Source: Syntrophaceae bacterium UBA6109
GTDB lineage: Bacteria; Desulfobacterota; Syntrophia; Syntrophales; UBA6109
Length of the DNA: 64,000 nt
Reading direction: 5' to 3'
Assembly (NCBI GenBank): GCA_002428445.1
Contig: DIWJ01000057.1
Coordinates: forward strand, 18,358 to 82,357
The notes under the pieces were generated by a model, which was not told the origin of the DNA, ran no database searches, and worked only from the letters and a program-made list of their open reading frames with translations. Made by a program: the position numbers and the translations under genes. Positions 53,083-61,228 of the stretch are shown one piece after another (the first letter of the stretch is position 1; each line of letters begins with the position of its first letter).

Positions 53083-54366
53083 CTACGAGAGGAGCGAGAA
53101 AACCACCATGGCGCCCGAAAGGGCGATCAGGCAGATCACGGTGACTCCCGTGACGATGTTCATCACCGGGCCGTTTACGTACTGCCCCATGATCCGCCGG
53201 TCATTGATGAGGTAGAGCATGAAGAGAAGGACGACCGGCAGGAGCAGGCCGTTGGCGACCTGCGAATAGAACATGATCGAAATCAGCGGGATGTCCGGCA
53301 GCAGGATGATTCCCGCGCTCAGGAAGATCATCAGCGAATAGAGGCCGTAGAAGTGGGGAGCCTCAACGAACTTGCAGTTGAGACTGGACTGCCAGCCGAA
53401 GGCCTCGCAAATGGTGTAGGCCGTGGACAACGGCAGAATAGAGGCGGCAAAAAGCGAGGCGTTCAGAAGCCCGATGGCGAAAAGCCACGAGCAGTAATCG
53501 CCGGCCAGGGGCGCCAGCGCCAGCGCCGCGTCCTTGGCCGTCTCGATGCGGATGCCCGCCTGGAAAAGGGTGACGGCGCACAGCATGATAATGAAGAATG
53601 CGACGATGTTGACCGTGACCGACCCCAGGATGACGTCCATCCGGAGATACTGATAGTCCCTCGCCTTCAATCCCTTGTCCACGACGGAGGACTGCAGGTA
53701 GAACTGCATCCAGGGAGCGATCGTCGTACCCACGAGGCCCAGGGTCATGGTCAGGAATCCTGCGTCCATGCGGATCGTGGGAGAGACAAAGGCCCTGCCG
53801 ATCTCCGACCAGTCGGGTTTGCCCATGAAGCCGGAAACGACGTAGGAAAGGTAGAATACGCAGGCAAACAGAAACACCTTCTCGACCGATTTGTAGTTTC
53901 CCTTGACCACCAGCCACCAGACGAGCGCGGCCGCTGCCGGTACGGAGAGGTGCCGTCCGACGCCGAAAATCTCGAGGCTGGCCGCGACCCCTGCGAATTC
54001 GGCAATGGTGTTGCCCAGGTTCGTGAAGAAGAGGACGACCATGAGGTAGAAGGTGATCTTGGCGCCGAACCGCTCGCGGATGAGATCGGAGAGTCCCTTG
54101 CCCGAGATCACGCCCATGCGGGCGCACATCTCCTGGATGATGATCAATGCGACGGTGATGGGGATCAGGGTCCAGAGAAGCGACAGGCCGTACTGCGCGC
54201 CGGCAAGTGAATACGTCGTGATGCCGCCGGCGTCGTTGTCGACGTTGGAGGTGATGATGCCCGGTCCGATCAGGGCAAAAAAAATGCCGATGGACCGCCA
54301 GAATCCCTTGCCGGAGAAGGCGTCGAAAAATCGCTGGGTCTTCTGTTCCGGATCGCGTTCGGACAT
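53083..54366 (-). CDS. atypical NRAMP-family metal transporter
   Basis: The 427-residue membrane protein is NRAMP-like along its length, but two metal-site motifs are changed. In helix 1 the usual DPGN is DNDAG (residues 43-47, in ITSNVDNDAGGITTYSL). In helix 6 the usual MPHN is APWM (217-220, in TTIAPWMQFYLQ). The Met that selects soft transition metals is therefore absent at its usual place. This places it with NRAMP-related proteins whose reported or suspected substrate is Mg2+ or another hard ion; the substrate here is inferred. The start ATG is read from 54366. The PRC-MgtE_N-CBS gene is upstream. Confidence 0.82.
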   Translation of the reverse strand: MSERDPEQKTQRFFDAFSGKGFWRSIGIFFALIGPGIITSNVDNDAGGITTYSLAGAQYGLSLLWTLIPITVALIIIQEMCARMGVISGKGLSDLIRERFGAKITFYLMVVLFFTNLGNTIAEFAGVAASLEIFGVGRHLSVPAAAALVWWLVVKGNYKSVEKVFLFACVFYLSYVVSGFMGKPDWSEIGRAFVSPTIRMDAGFLTMTLGLVGTTIAPWMQFYLQSSVVDKGLKARDYQYLRMDVILGSVTVNIVAFFIIMLCAVTLFQAGIRIETAKDAALALAPLAGDYCSWLFAIGLLNASLFAASILPLSTAYTICEAFGWQSSLNCKFVEAPHFYGLYSLMIFLSAGIILLPDIPLISIMFYSQVANGLLLPVVLLFMLYLINDRRIMGQYVNGPVMNIVTGVTVICLIALSGAMVVFSLLS

Positions 54367-54394
54367 GGGAGCGGTTCGCCTCAATCCGCGGAAA

Positions 54395-54435
54395 ATGGAA
54401 GATCTCCGCAGCGAAGCGCGGAGAGGTTCAAATCC
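54395..54435 (-). repeat. partial divergent copy of the hairpin repeat
   Basis: Read leftward, GGATTTGAACCTCTCCGCG...GCGGAGATCTTCCAT resembles the first 40 bases of the three full repeats (GGATTGAAGCTCTCCGGAG...CTCCGGAGAATCTTCGAT). Only hairpin 1 is recognisable. Confidence 0.5.
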
Positions 54436-54506
54436 CCCGGGAAGATAGTCCGTCCTTTCGCTTGCCCGCCCCGCGTCACAGCCGCCCGGAGCGGGTTTGC
54501 TGCCGG

Positions 54507-54625
54507 ATTGAAGCTCTCCGGAGCAAGCTCCGGAGAATCTTCGATCCTCAAGGAAGGGATCTTGAACGTCATTCGCTCGCTTACCCCGCGGCAAGCCGCG
54601 GGGAATGCGCTCGCTGCCGGATTCG
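54507..54625 (+). repeat. three-hairpin interspersed repeat, copy C
   Basis: It begins ATTGAAGCTCTCCGGAGC and ends GCTGCCGGATTCGA. The third hairpin is perfect here (CCCCGCGGC/GCCGCGGGG, loop AA). GCTGCCGGATT occurs both just before the start (54500-54510) and at the end, as direct repeats. It lies between the stop of the PRC-MgtE_N-CBS gene and the NRAMP-like gene, in the presumed leader of the latter. Confidence 0.85.
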
Positions 54626-54628
54626 ACT

Positions 54629-55891
54629 CTACTGGCCCAATTCGGGCGCAACGGCCTCCAGGAGGTTTTTGAAATCGATGACCCCCTCGATCTTGCCGTC
54701 TTTGTCCACCACCGGGATCGCGATGATTCCGTACTTGGCGAAATGGTCCGCGATCTCGCTCTTATCGGCATCGAGACCGACGGACACGATGCGGGTGTCC
54801 ATCAGTTCGTCGACTTTGCACTGGTCGGAGGCTACCAGAAGGTCGCGCAGGCTGATCGCGCCCAGGAGGTGGTCTTCCGTATCAACGACGTAGGCGTAAT
54901 AGATCAGCTCCACTTCCTCGGCCTCCTTACGCAGGTGGGCGAGGGCTTCGGCCGCCGTCGTGCTCGGCGGAAAACGGACGAAAGACGTCGTCATCAGGCC
55001 GCCCGCCTTTTCCTCCGGATGGACGAGCAGTTCCTTGATATCCTCAGCGCTCTCCTTTTCCATCTCCTTGAGGATCACTTCCGCCTTGTCTTTCGAGAGG
55101 TCGCCGATGAGGTCAGTCGCCTCACTCAGAGACATCTCCTCGATGATATCCGAGGCGTTCTCCGGCGGCATATCTTCAATGAGCTTGACCTGGATTTTGG
55201 GATCCGTTTCCTCGAGGGTCTCCGCTGCCGTTTCCACGTCCAGGGTCTGGAAGACGGCCGTCCGCTGATGAACATTCAATTCCTCGATGATGTCGGCCAG
55301 ATCCGCCGGATGCAGCTGCGAGAGGCGGTTCTGCGTGATCTTCAGGCGCAGCAGGTCCGGCGTCGAGATCGGCTGGATGAATTTCCAGGAGATGAACTGA
55401 TCGGAAAGCTTGTAGTCGAAGAGCGACATGAGCAATTTATCGACCGCCGTCTCGAGTCCGACCCTCCGCATCAATCCCCGGAAGCCGACGTCGACGTGCA
55501 CCAGATGCAGCCCCCCGCGGATCTTCAGAAACTGAAGATCGTTGACGCGCCTGATCTTCGCGCCGTCGGTGTCCACGACCTGCTTGTCCAGGAGCGCCTC
55601 GCGCAGAAGGATGTCGCCGTTGCGGAGTGCGGGACTGCGCCAATCGGCCGGCGCGAGCTCAGCCGCGACGTACCGCCCGCCCTCTTCCCGGATTTTCCGC
55701 CAGGGAAGGAGCAGGGCCTCCCGCCCCTTGTTCGCTATGATCAGCGCGTCCGTTACCACGGGATAAGGCTCGGTCAGCACGGCCAGAAGGTCGCCGATCC
55801 GGCCCAGAATCCGGCCCTCGGCATCGAAGATTTCCCGGTTCAAAATCCAACTCAAAAACAAAAAAACCTGAGGAGCGGGCGTTGCCGGCAT
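54629..55891 (-). CDS. soluble PRC-barrel/MgtE_N/CBS-domain protein
   Basis: The 420-residue protein has no membrane segment. It starts with two PRC-barrel-like units (REIFDAEGRILGRIGDLLAV and KQVVDTDGAKIRRVNDLQFL), then a MgtE N superhelical domain (LSQLHPADLADIIEELNV, about residues 185-285). It ends with two CBS domains (MTTSFVRFPPSTTAAEAL, MDTRIVSVGLDADKSEI). In MgtE the N and CBS domains sense Mg2+ and gate the channel; here the channel is missing and an NRAMP-like transporter is encoded next. GGAGG lies eight bases before the ATG. It probably regulates that transporter, which is inference. Confidence 0.85.
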   Translation of the reverse strand: MPATPAPQVFLFLSWILNREIFDAEGRILGRIGDLLAVLTEPYPVVTDALIIANKGREALLLPWRKIREEGGRYVAAELAPADWRSPALRNGDILLREALLDKQVVDTDGAKIRRVNDLQFLKIRGGLHLVHVDVGFRGLMRRVGLETAVDKLLMSLFDYKLSDQFISWKFIQPISTPDLLRLKITQNRLSQLHPADLADIIEELNVHQRTAVFQTLDVETAAETLEETDPKIQVKLIEDMPPENASDIIEEMSLSEATDLIGDLSKDKAEVILKEMEKESAEDIKELLVHPEEKAGGLMTTSFVRFPPSTTAAEALAHLRKEAEEVELIYYAYVVDTEDHLLGAISLRDLLVASDQCKVDELMDTRIVSVGLDADKSEIADHFAKYGIIAIPVVDKDGKIEGVIDFKNLLEAVAPELGQ

Positions 55892-55917
55892 GGTGCAAAC
55901 CTCCAGGTTGTGGGTCG

Positions 55918-55945
55918 TCTATAGCACGCCTCCTCCTGTTACAAA
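55918..55945 (-). promoter_or_regulatory. possible promoter of the MgtE_N-CBS / NRAMP operon
   Basis: Read leftward, TTTTGT and TATAGA (55923-55918) are spaced by about 17 bp. The -10 is good, the -35 poor. GGAGG and the start follow about 27 bp later. Confidence 0.35.
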
Positions 55946-56032
55946 AGTATTTTTATTCTCTTTTTTTCCGGGGCTCGCCGCGCCTCATCCGGTAAAAAAA
56001 AGACCGCTATTCCCGTCCATTCCACATCCTGT

Positions 56033-56061
56033 TTGATGATCCGCCGGCGGTATGCTATAAG
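56033..56061 (+). promoter_or_regulatory. promoter of the glucosylglycerate-type operon
   Basis: TTGATG at 56033-56038 and TATAAG at 56056-56061 are separated by 17 bp, with TGC just before the -10 (extended type). The start codon at 56200 is about 130 bp downstream. Confidence 0.5.
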
Positions 56062-56199
56062 GAAATTGTCTGTTCACGCATGCCGGCCCGCGGCTGACCA
56101 TGCACCGTTCCGTTGTCCTGCAAACAGACTTCAATCGATCGCAGATCCTCAGACGGAACCCGGAAGCGAAATCTTCCTCTCCCCTCAATGGGAGAACAC

Positions 56200-57021
56200 A
56201 TGCGGATGATCATTTTTACCGATCTCGACGGCACGCTTCTCGATTCCGCGACCTACTCCTGGGAGGATGCTGCGCCGAGTCTCGCGAGGATCAGGGCCGA
56301 GGGGGTTCCGCTGATCTTCGCCACGAGCAAGACGAGGACGGAGGTCGAAAGGATCCGGGTCTCGATGAACGTCCGCGATCCTTTTATCGTGGAAAACGGC
56401 GGCGCGCTCTTTTTTCCCGAAGGCTATTTCGGCGCCGATTCCGGCGGGGGGGACCGGCTGCCGCCATACCGATGCGTTCGCATGGGAAAGACCTATACGG
56501 AAATCCGGGCCTTTGTAGCCGACATGAAGAGACGCTTTTCCATCCGCGGCTTCGGCGATCTCGAAACCGCGGAGATCGCCGAACTGACAGGACTCCCCAT
56601 GGAGCAGGCCGGCCTGGCGCGGGCGAGGGAATTTTCCGAGCCCTTTCTGATCTCCGACTCCGCCGAGTTGCCGGCTTTGGAAGCGGACGCGGCCCGGCGG
56701 GGCCTGAAAATTACCGCGGGAGGGAGATTTCATCACCTGATCGCGGCGGAACAGGACAAGGGCCGGGCGGCCAGAAGGCTGATCGACCTCTATGCACGTT
56801 TCCGCGGAACGAACCTGCGGACCGTCGCCATCGGCGACAGCCGCAACGACCTGTCCATGCTCGAACAGGCGGATCAACCGGTGCTGATTCCGCGGCCCGA
56901 CGGAACCCGTGAGGAGTTCGGCCTTCCGAACCTTATCATCGCCCCTTTTCCCGGAAGTCTCGGATGGAATACGGTGGTGGGCCGTATTCTGTCGGAGGAA
57001 GACGAACACCGCAATTCTTGA
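56200..57021 (+). CDS. HAD-IIB phosphatase, mannosyl/glucosyl-3-phosphoglycerate phosphatase family
   Basis: The roughly 273-residue enzyme starts MRMIIFTDLDGTLLD (nucleophile Asp and acid-base Asp of HAD motif I). It has ATSKTRTEV, a C2 cap around ENGGALFFPEGYF, and the final motif GDSRNDLSML. This is the pattern of MpgP/MggB-type phosphatases that dephosphorylate mannosyl- or glucosyl-3-phosphoglycerate. The two glycosyltransferase genes downstream support that role. ATG 56200 with GGGAG upstream is chosen; ATGs at 56188 and 56206 are alternatives. Confidence 0.82.
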   Translation: MRMIIFTDLDGTLLDSATYSWEDAAPSLARIRAEGVPLIFATSKTRTEVERIRVSMNVRDPFIVENGGALFFPEGYFGADSGGGDRLPPYRCVRMGKTYTEIRAFVADMKRRFSIRGFGDLETAEIAELTGLPMEQAGLARAREFSEPFLISDSAELPALEADAARRGLKITAGGRFHHLIAAEQDKGRAARRLIDLYARFRGTNLRTVAIGDSRNDLSMLEQADQPVLIPRPDGTREEFGLPNLIIAPFPGSLGWNTVVGRILSEEDEHRNS

Positions 57022-57032
57022 GAGGCTGAACG

Positions 57033-58295
57033 ATGGAGACGACGACCCGTTTCATGACTGCGCTGCGGAACCATGTGCGACTGCGACTCGAACAGCTGGG
57101 ACAGGCAGACATCGTCGTCGGCATCCCCTCCTATTACAGCAGCGGAACGATCGCCCATGTCATCGACGCCGTCGCCACCGGTCTGGCGAAATACTGCGGT
57201 GAATGCCGCGCGATCATCCTGGTAGCCGACGGCGGATCTACGGATGACTCGCGGGAAATCGCCAATCTCGTCCAGATTCCATCCTTCAACATCGAGAAGA
57301 TCGTCACAATCTACCGGGGCATCCCCGGAAAGGGATCGGGGCTGCGCGCCGTTTTCGAAGCGGCCAATTTCCTGAAGGCGAAGGCCGTCGCCGTCTTCGA
57401 TTCGGATCTCGTCTCCATCAAGCCGGAGTGGATCGGAAACGTCCTGAATCCCGTGCAGGAGGGATATGATTTCGTCGCGCCCTTCTACCGGCGCTACAAG
57501 CTTGACGGGACGATCACCAACACCATCGCCTACAACATGACCCGGGCGCTTTACGGCCTGCGGATCCGCCAGCCCATCGGCGGGGACTTCGGCATCTCCG
57601 GCCGCCTGGTCAAGCACTATCTCGACCAGGACGTCTGGGAGACGGACGTGGCCCGCTTCGGCATCGACGTCTGGATGACAACGTCCGCCATCGTCCGGCA
57701 CTGCCGGATCTGCCAGGCAAGGCTGGGCGTCAAGATCCACGGCCACAAGGATCCGGCCGCCGATCTCGGCCCCATGTTCCGGCAGGTCGTGGGTTCCATC
57801 TTCCAGCTGATGGAACAGCATGAAGACTTCTGGAAGAACGTGACGGGTTCGAAAGACGTCCCCATCATCGGCGCGGAGTTCGAGCAGGAACCCGCGCCTT
57901 TCGAAATCGACGTGGAAAGCCTCATCGATTACTTCCGGGTCGGTTTCCGCAACTTCGAGAGCCTGTGGGAACGGTCGATCGACGACATCGACATGAAGAT
58001 CGTGCGCTCCCTGGCGGCGACGGAACGCAAGGAAGATTTCCTCCTGCCCATCGAAACCTGGGTTCGCATCATCTACCGCTATGCCGCCGCCTTTCAGGTG
58101 ACGCCCCGCCAGCGCTTCAAGGTTCTCGACACCATGATCCCCCTCTATTACGCCCGCGTCGTCTCTCTGATCAACGAACTCGCCGATGCCTCTCCCGAAG
58201 AGGCCGATCGGCAGTCAGAAGCGAATGCGGAAGTGTTCGAGCGGATGAAGCCCTATCTTCTGGAGATCTGGAAAAAGGAGACGACTCATGACTGA
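57033..58295 (+). CDS. family 2-like glycosyltransferase (GT78/GT81-related)
   Basis: The 420-residue protein has a GT-A core: IVVGIPSYYSSGTI, ILVADGGSTDDS, IPGKGSGLRAVFEAA, the metal motif FDSDL and QPIGGDFGISG. The C-terminal 130 residues are helical. The PGKG-x(n)-DxD layout resembles mannosylglycerate synthase (GT78) and glucosyl-3-phosphoglycerate synthases. It sits between the phosphatase (11 bp) and GpgS (8-base overlap). A likely role is to add a second hexose, as in mannosylglucosylglycerate synthesis; this is inference. Confidence 0.7.
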   Translation: METTTRFMTALRNHVRLRLEQLGQADIVVGIPSYYSSGTIAHVIDAVATGLAKYCGECRAIILVADGGSTDDSREIANLVQIPSFNIEKIVTIYRGIPGKGSGLRAVFEAANFLKAKAVAVFDSDLVSIKPEWIGNVLNPVQEGYDFVAPFYRRYKLDGTITNTIAYNMTRALYGLRIRQPIGGDFGISGRLVKHYLDQDVWETDVARFGIDVWMTTSAIVRHCRICQARLGVKIHGHKDPAADLGPMFRQVVGSIFQLMEQHEDFWKNVTGSKDVPIIGAEFEQEPAPFEIDVESLIDYFRVGFRNFESLWERSIDDIDMKIVRSLAATERKEDFLLPIETWVRIIYRYAAAFQVTPRQRFKVLDTMIPLYYARVVSLINELADASPEEADRQSEANAEVFERMKPYLLEIWKKETTHD

Positions 58296-59496
58296 TTTCT
58301 GGCAACATGCGATGATCTCGACACTCCAGAGAATCAAGGAGCGCCCGATCGCGGAGATCGACGCGGAATTGACGGCCATCACGCGGCAGCGGAAGATCGT
58401 CCTCCTTCTGCCCGCCCTGGCTTCGGAGTTCGATACTCCGGCCATGCCCGGGATCATCGAGGAACTGAAGGGGGCCCGATACCTGCACAAGATCGTCCTT
58501 TCGCTGGACCGGGCGGGGAAACGCGAATTTGCACGCGCGAAAAGAGAGATGTCCCGCATTCCCCTGGAAACAAAGATCGTCTGGCACGACGGACCGCATA
58601 TGCAGTCGTTCTACGACGAACTGCGGCGCTCCGACTTCGATCTCGATTACCCCGGCAAGGGCCGATCGGTCTGGATGACGATGGGATGCATCCTCGCCGA
58701 GCGGGACATCTACGCGATCGCCCTGCACGATTGCGACATCGTGAATTACAGCCGGGAGATGCTGTCCCGGCTGATCTATCCCGTCGTCCATCCGGCCACG
58801 GATTTCGAGTTCAGCAAAGGCTACTATGTCCGCGTGGCGGACAGGTTGTTCGGCCGCGTCATGCGGCTGTTCTATACCCCCCTGATCCGGTCCCTGCAAC
58901 GGATTCTCGGCACGAATTCCTTTCTGTCCTATCTCGACAGCTTCCGCTACGCCCTTTCCGGCGAATTCGCCCTGCTCGCAACCCTGGCCCGCGGCATCCG
59001 CATCTCCCCGACCTGGGGTCTGGAGGTTTCTCTTCTGAGCGAGATCTACCAGAATGCCTCGATCAATCGGATCTGCCAGGTGGAAATCGCCGAACGCTAC
59101 GAACACAAGCACCAGATTCTCGATAAGGGGAAACCGGCGGACGGGCTTCTCCGCATGGCGGAAGACATCGCCAAGGCCCTCTTCCGCGTGCTGGCCCAGG
59201 ATGGGGTTGTGATGAGCGATGCCTTCTTCCGCACCCTCCAGGCGTCGTATCTTCAGGAAGCCCGCGTGAGCATCGAGAAGTACCACGGTCTTTCCCTGAT
59301 CAACGGGCTCTCCTATGACCGGCACAGTGAAATCGAGGCCGTCGAGGCCTTCATGGATTCTTTGAAATCGGCTGTCACGGAATTCGTCCGCAATCCGGTG
59401 GGAATTCCCATGCTCTCCGCCTGGGCCCGCGTCGCGGCGGCCATCCCCGACTTTCAGGATCGCCTCTTCCAGCAGGTGGAGCTTGACAACCGCTAA
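58288..59496 (+). CDS. gpgS: glucosyl-3-phosphoglycerate synthase (GpgS-like, GT81)
   Basis: The 402-residue enzyme should make glucosyl-3-phosphoglycerate from an NDP-glucose and 3-phosphoglycerate. The pattern LDYPGKGRSVWMTMGCILAE, IALHDCDIVNYSREMLSRLIYPV, and WGLEVSLLSEIYQNASINRICQVEIAERYEHKHQ matches the GpgS group of bacteria and archaea such as Persephonella and Methanococcoides. The overlap with the preceding gene and the HAD phosphatase upstream point to a compatible-solute pathway. Start MTDFWQHAM at 58288. Confidence 0.82.
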   Translation: MTDFWQHAMISTLQRIKERPIAEIDAELTAITRQRKIVLLLPALASEFDTPAMPGIIEELKGARYLHKIVLSLDRAGKREFARAKREMSRIPLETKIVWHDGPHMQSFYDELRRSDFDLDYPGKGRSVWMTMGCILAERDIYAIALHDCDIVNYSREMLSRLIYPVVHPATDFEFSKGYYVRVADRLFGRVMRLFYTPLIRSLQRILGTNSFLSYLDSFRYALSGEFALLATLARGIRISPTWGLEVSLLSEIYQNASINRICQVEIAERYEHKHQILDKGKPADGLLRMAEDIAKALFRVLAQDGVVMSDAFFRTLQASYLQEARVSIEKYHGLSLINGLSYDRHSEIEAVEAFMDSLKSAVTEFVRNPVGIPMLSAWARVAAAIPDFQDRLFQQVELDNR

Positions 59497-59602
59497 GTCT
59501 TTCAGCGGTGAAAGACGCTGATCCGACATGCAGGCCGCTGAAAACGGCCTTCGACCGGGACTTTGAGCGGGACGCCACGTCGAGGGAGAAGGGAGACGCG
59601 CA

Positions 59603-61015
59603 ATGGCAAATCGCTACGATGTGCTCATCAGGAACGGGCGTGTGGTGGATCCCGCAAGCGGTCTGGATGGTGTGGCGGACGTGGCCGTGGCGGGCGGGAA
59701 GATCGCCGAGATTGCAGCCGACCTCGACCCCACGCGGGCGGAGGAGGTCCTTGACGTCGGCGGTTGCCACGTCGTTCCCGGCATCATCGATCTTCATATG
59801 CATGCCTCCGAGTGGCTCGGGGGCCGGTTCGGGCACAAGATGATGGCGCGCGTGGGCGTCACCACCGCCCTGGACATGTCGGGACCCGTGGGCAGCGTCA
59901 TGAGCATACTCCGGGACCACGGCACCGGCCTGAACATCGCCTGCATCGAGGCCGTCCGGCCGGGTCTCACCGTACGGGACAGCAATCCGGACCGGGCCGA
60001 GCTGGAGGCCCTGACCGTCAAGGCGCTCGGCAGCGGTGCCATCGGCCTCAAGCTCCTGGGAGGCCACTACCCCCTCACCCCCGAGGCGACGGCGCGAGCG
60101 ATAGCGGTCGCCAACGCGCAGCGTGCCTACGTGGCTTTCCACGCGGGTACGGCGGATCGCGGTTCCAACATCGACGGCTTCCTCCAGGCGGCGGAACTGG
60201 CGGCGGGAAACGCCCTCCACATCGCCCATGTCAACAGCTACTGCCGGGGAACCATCCGCCCCCACATGCAGGAAGCGGAAGAGGCCGTCGCGGCCCTCCT
60301 GGCTCGTCCCAACCTCCGTTCGGAAAACTACCTCTCGCCCCTGAACGGCACCAGCGCCAAGTGCTCGAGCGGGGCCCCGGAGAGCCGGGTGACCCAGCAG
60401 TGCCTGAAGGCCGGCGGGTTCCCGCCCACCGAGGCCGGTTTCGAGGCGGCCATCCTGGCCGGCTGGGCCGAGATCAACATCGAGGCGGGGGGCGAGGTGG
60501 TCTTGGGCACGGGCAAGGCCGCCGTGGACTACTGGCGCGGGCGTGGAACCGACACGACGGTAAGCTTCCGGGTGAATCCACCCGAACCGCGGCTGCGCCT
60601 GGTGACGGCCAAGCGGCCCGACGGGAAGTTCGTCGTGGACTGCATCAGCACCGACGGGGGCGGCATCCCGCGGAACGTCATCGTGGAAATGGGACTCTGC
60701 CTGGTGAACCTGCAGGCCCTCACCCTGGCGGAGTTCGTCACGAAGACCAGCACGAACCCGGCCAGGATCCTGGGCCTGACCGGGAAGGGGCGTCTCGCCG
60801 TCGGCGCGGATGCCGACATCGCGGTGCTGGACGTCCCGCGGCGCCGGGCGTTCCTGAGCCTTGCCAACGGCGCCGTGATCATGTACCGCGGGCACGTCTG
60901 CGGCCGCGGGGGCCGCATGATCACCACGAAGGCCGGCGAGTCGGCGGTGCGGGCCGCGGGCCTCACGCCGATCGTGGTCTCGATGGCCGACAGCGGCTTC
61001 TACCGGGGCGTGTAG
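59603..61015 (+). CDS. amidohydrolase (D-aminoacylase/dihydroorotase-type)
   Basis: The 470-residue metal hydrolase has the N-terminal composite beta-sandwich (YDVLIRNGRVVDPASGLDGVADVAVAGGKI), the metal-binding IDLHMH near residue 66, and a possible carboxylated Lys in IGLKLLGGHY. It also has AFHAGT, NALHIAHVNSY and the C-terminal AVGADADIAVLD. It is amidohydrolase-superfamily, closest in appearance to N-acyl-D-amino-acid deacylases and dihydroorotase-like enzymes. The substrate is unknown. GGGAGA precedes the ATG. It seems to stand alone. Confidence 0.8.
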   Translation: MANRYDVLIRNGRVVDPASGLDGVADVAVAGGKIAEIAADLDPTRAEEVLDVGGCHVVPGIIDLHMHASEWLGGRFGHKMMARVGVTTALDMSGPVGSVMSILRDHGTGLNIACIEAVRPGLTVRDSNPDRAELEALTVKALGSGAIGLKLLGGHYPLTPEATARAIAVANAQRAYVAFHAGTADRGSNIDGFLQAAELAAGNALHIAHVNSYCRGTIRPHMQEAEEAVAALLARPNLRSENYLSPLNGTSAKCSSGAPESRVTQQCLKAGGFPPTEAGFEAAILAGWAEINIEAGGEVVLGTGKAAVDYWRGRGTDTTVSFRVNPPEPRLRLVTAKRPDGKFVVDCISTDGGGIPRNVIVEMGLCLVNLQALTLAEFVTKTSTNPARILGLTGKGRLAVGADADIAVLDVPRRRAFLSLANGAVIMYRGHVCGRGGRMITTKAGESAVRAAGLTPIVVSMADSGFYRGV

Positions 61016-61112
61016 ACGGACGCTAAATGCCTTCTGTTCACCCCGCGAAGGACTCCGCGTCCGCCGGGTCGATGGCAATCCCAGAAGAAAGACGAGAGGA
61101 GGTACCGGTCTC

Positions 61113-61228
61113 ATGGCTCAACCGAAGCGCGGGAGAGGCGGGGCGAAAATGCGGAAGGAGCATGATCTTCTCGGACATCGAGAGGTCCCCGACGAAGCCT
61201 ATTACGGAATACAAACTGAAAGGGAAAA
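61113..61228 (+). pseudogene. aspA: 5' fragment of an aspartate ammonia-lyase gene
   Basis: After GAGGAGG and an ATG at 61113 the reading frame gives MAQPKRGRGGAK, then MRKEHDLLGHREVPDEAYYG and IQTERE. This is the conserved N-terminus of aspartase/fumarase-family enzymes (family pattern LG-x-REVP-x-x-AYYG-x-QT). Similarity then stops and the frame continues only about 30 codons into unrelated sequence. The rest of the gene is not in the window. The break is best explained by insertion of the prophage that follows. Confidence 0.65.

Noticed and set aside
54367..54771. Upstream extension of the NRAMP-like frame through the repeat and into the MgtE_N-CBS gene
   Set aside because: It translates repeat DNA and the wrong frame of the neighbour; ATG 54366 gives a normal N-terminus.
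59398..59412. GGGAATTCCC inside gpgS as another foldback copy
   Set aside because: Only the short palindrome matches; the rest of the 30881-31005 element is absent and the gene is intact.
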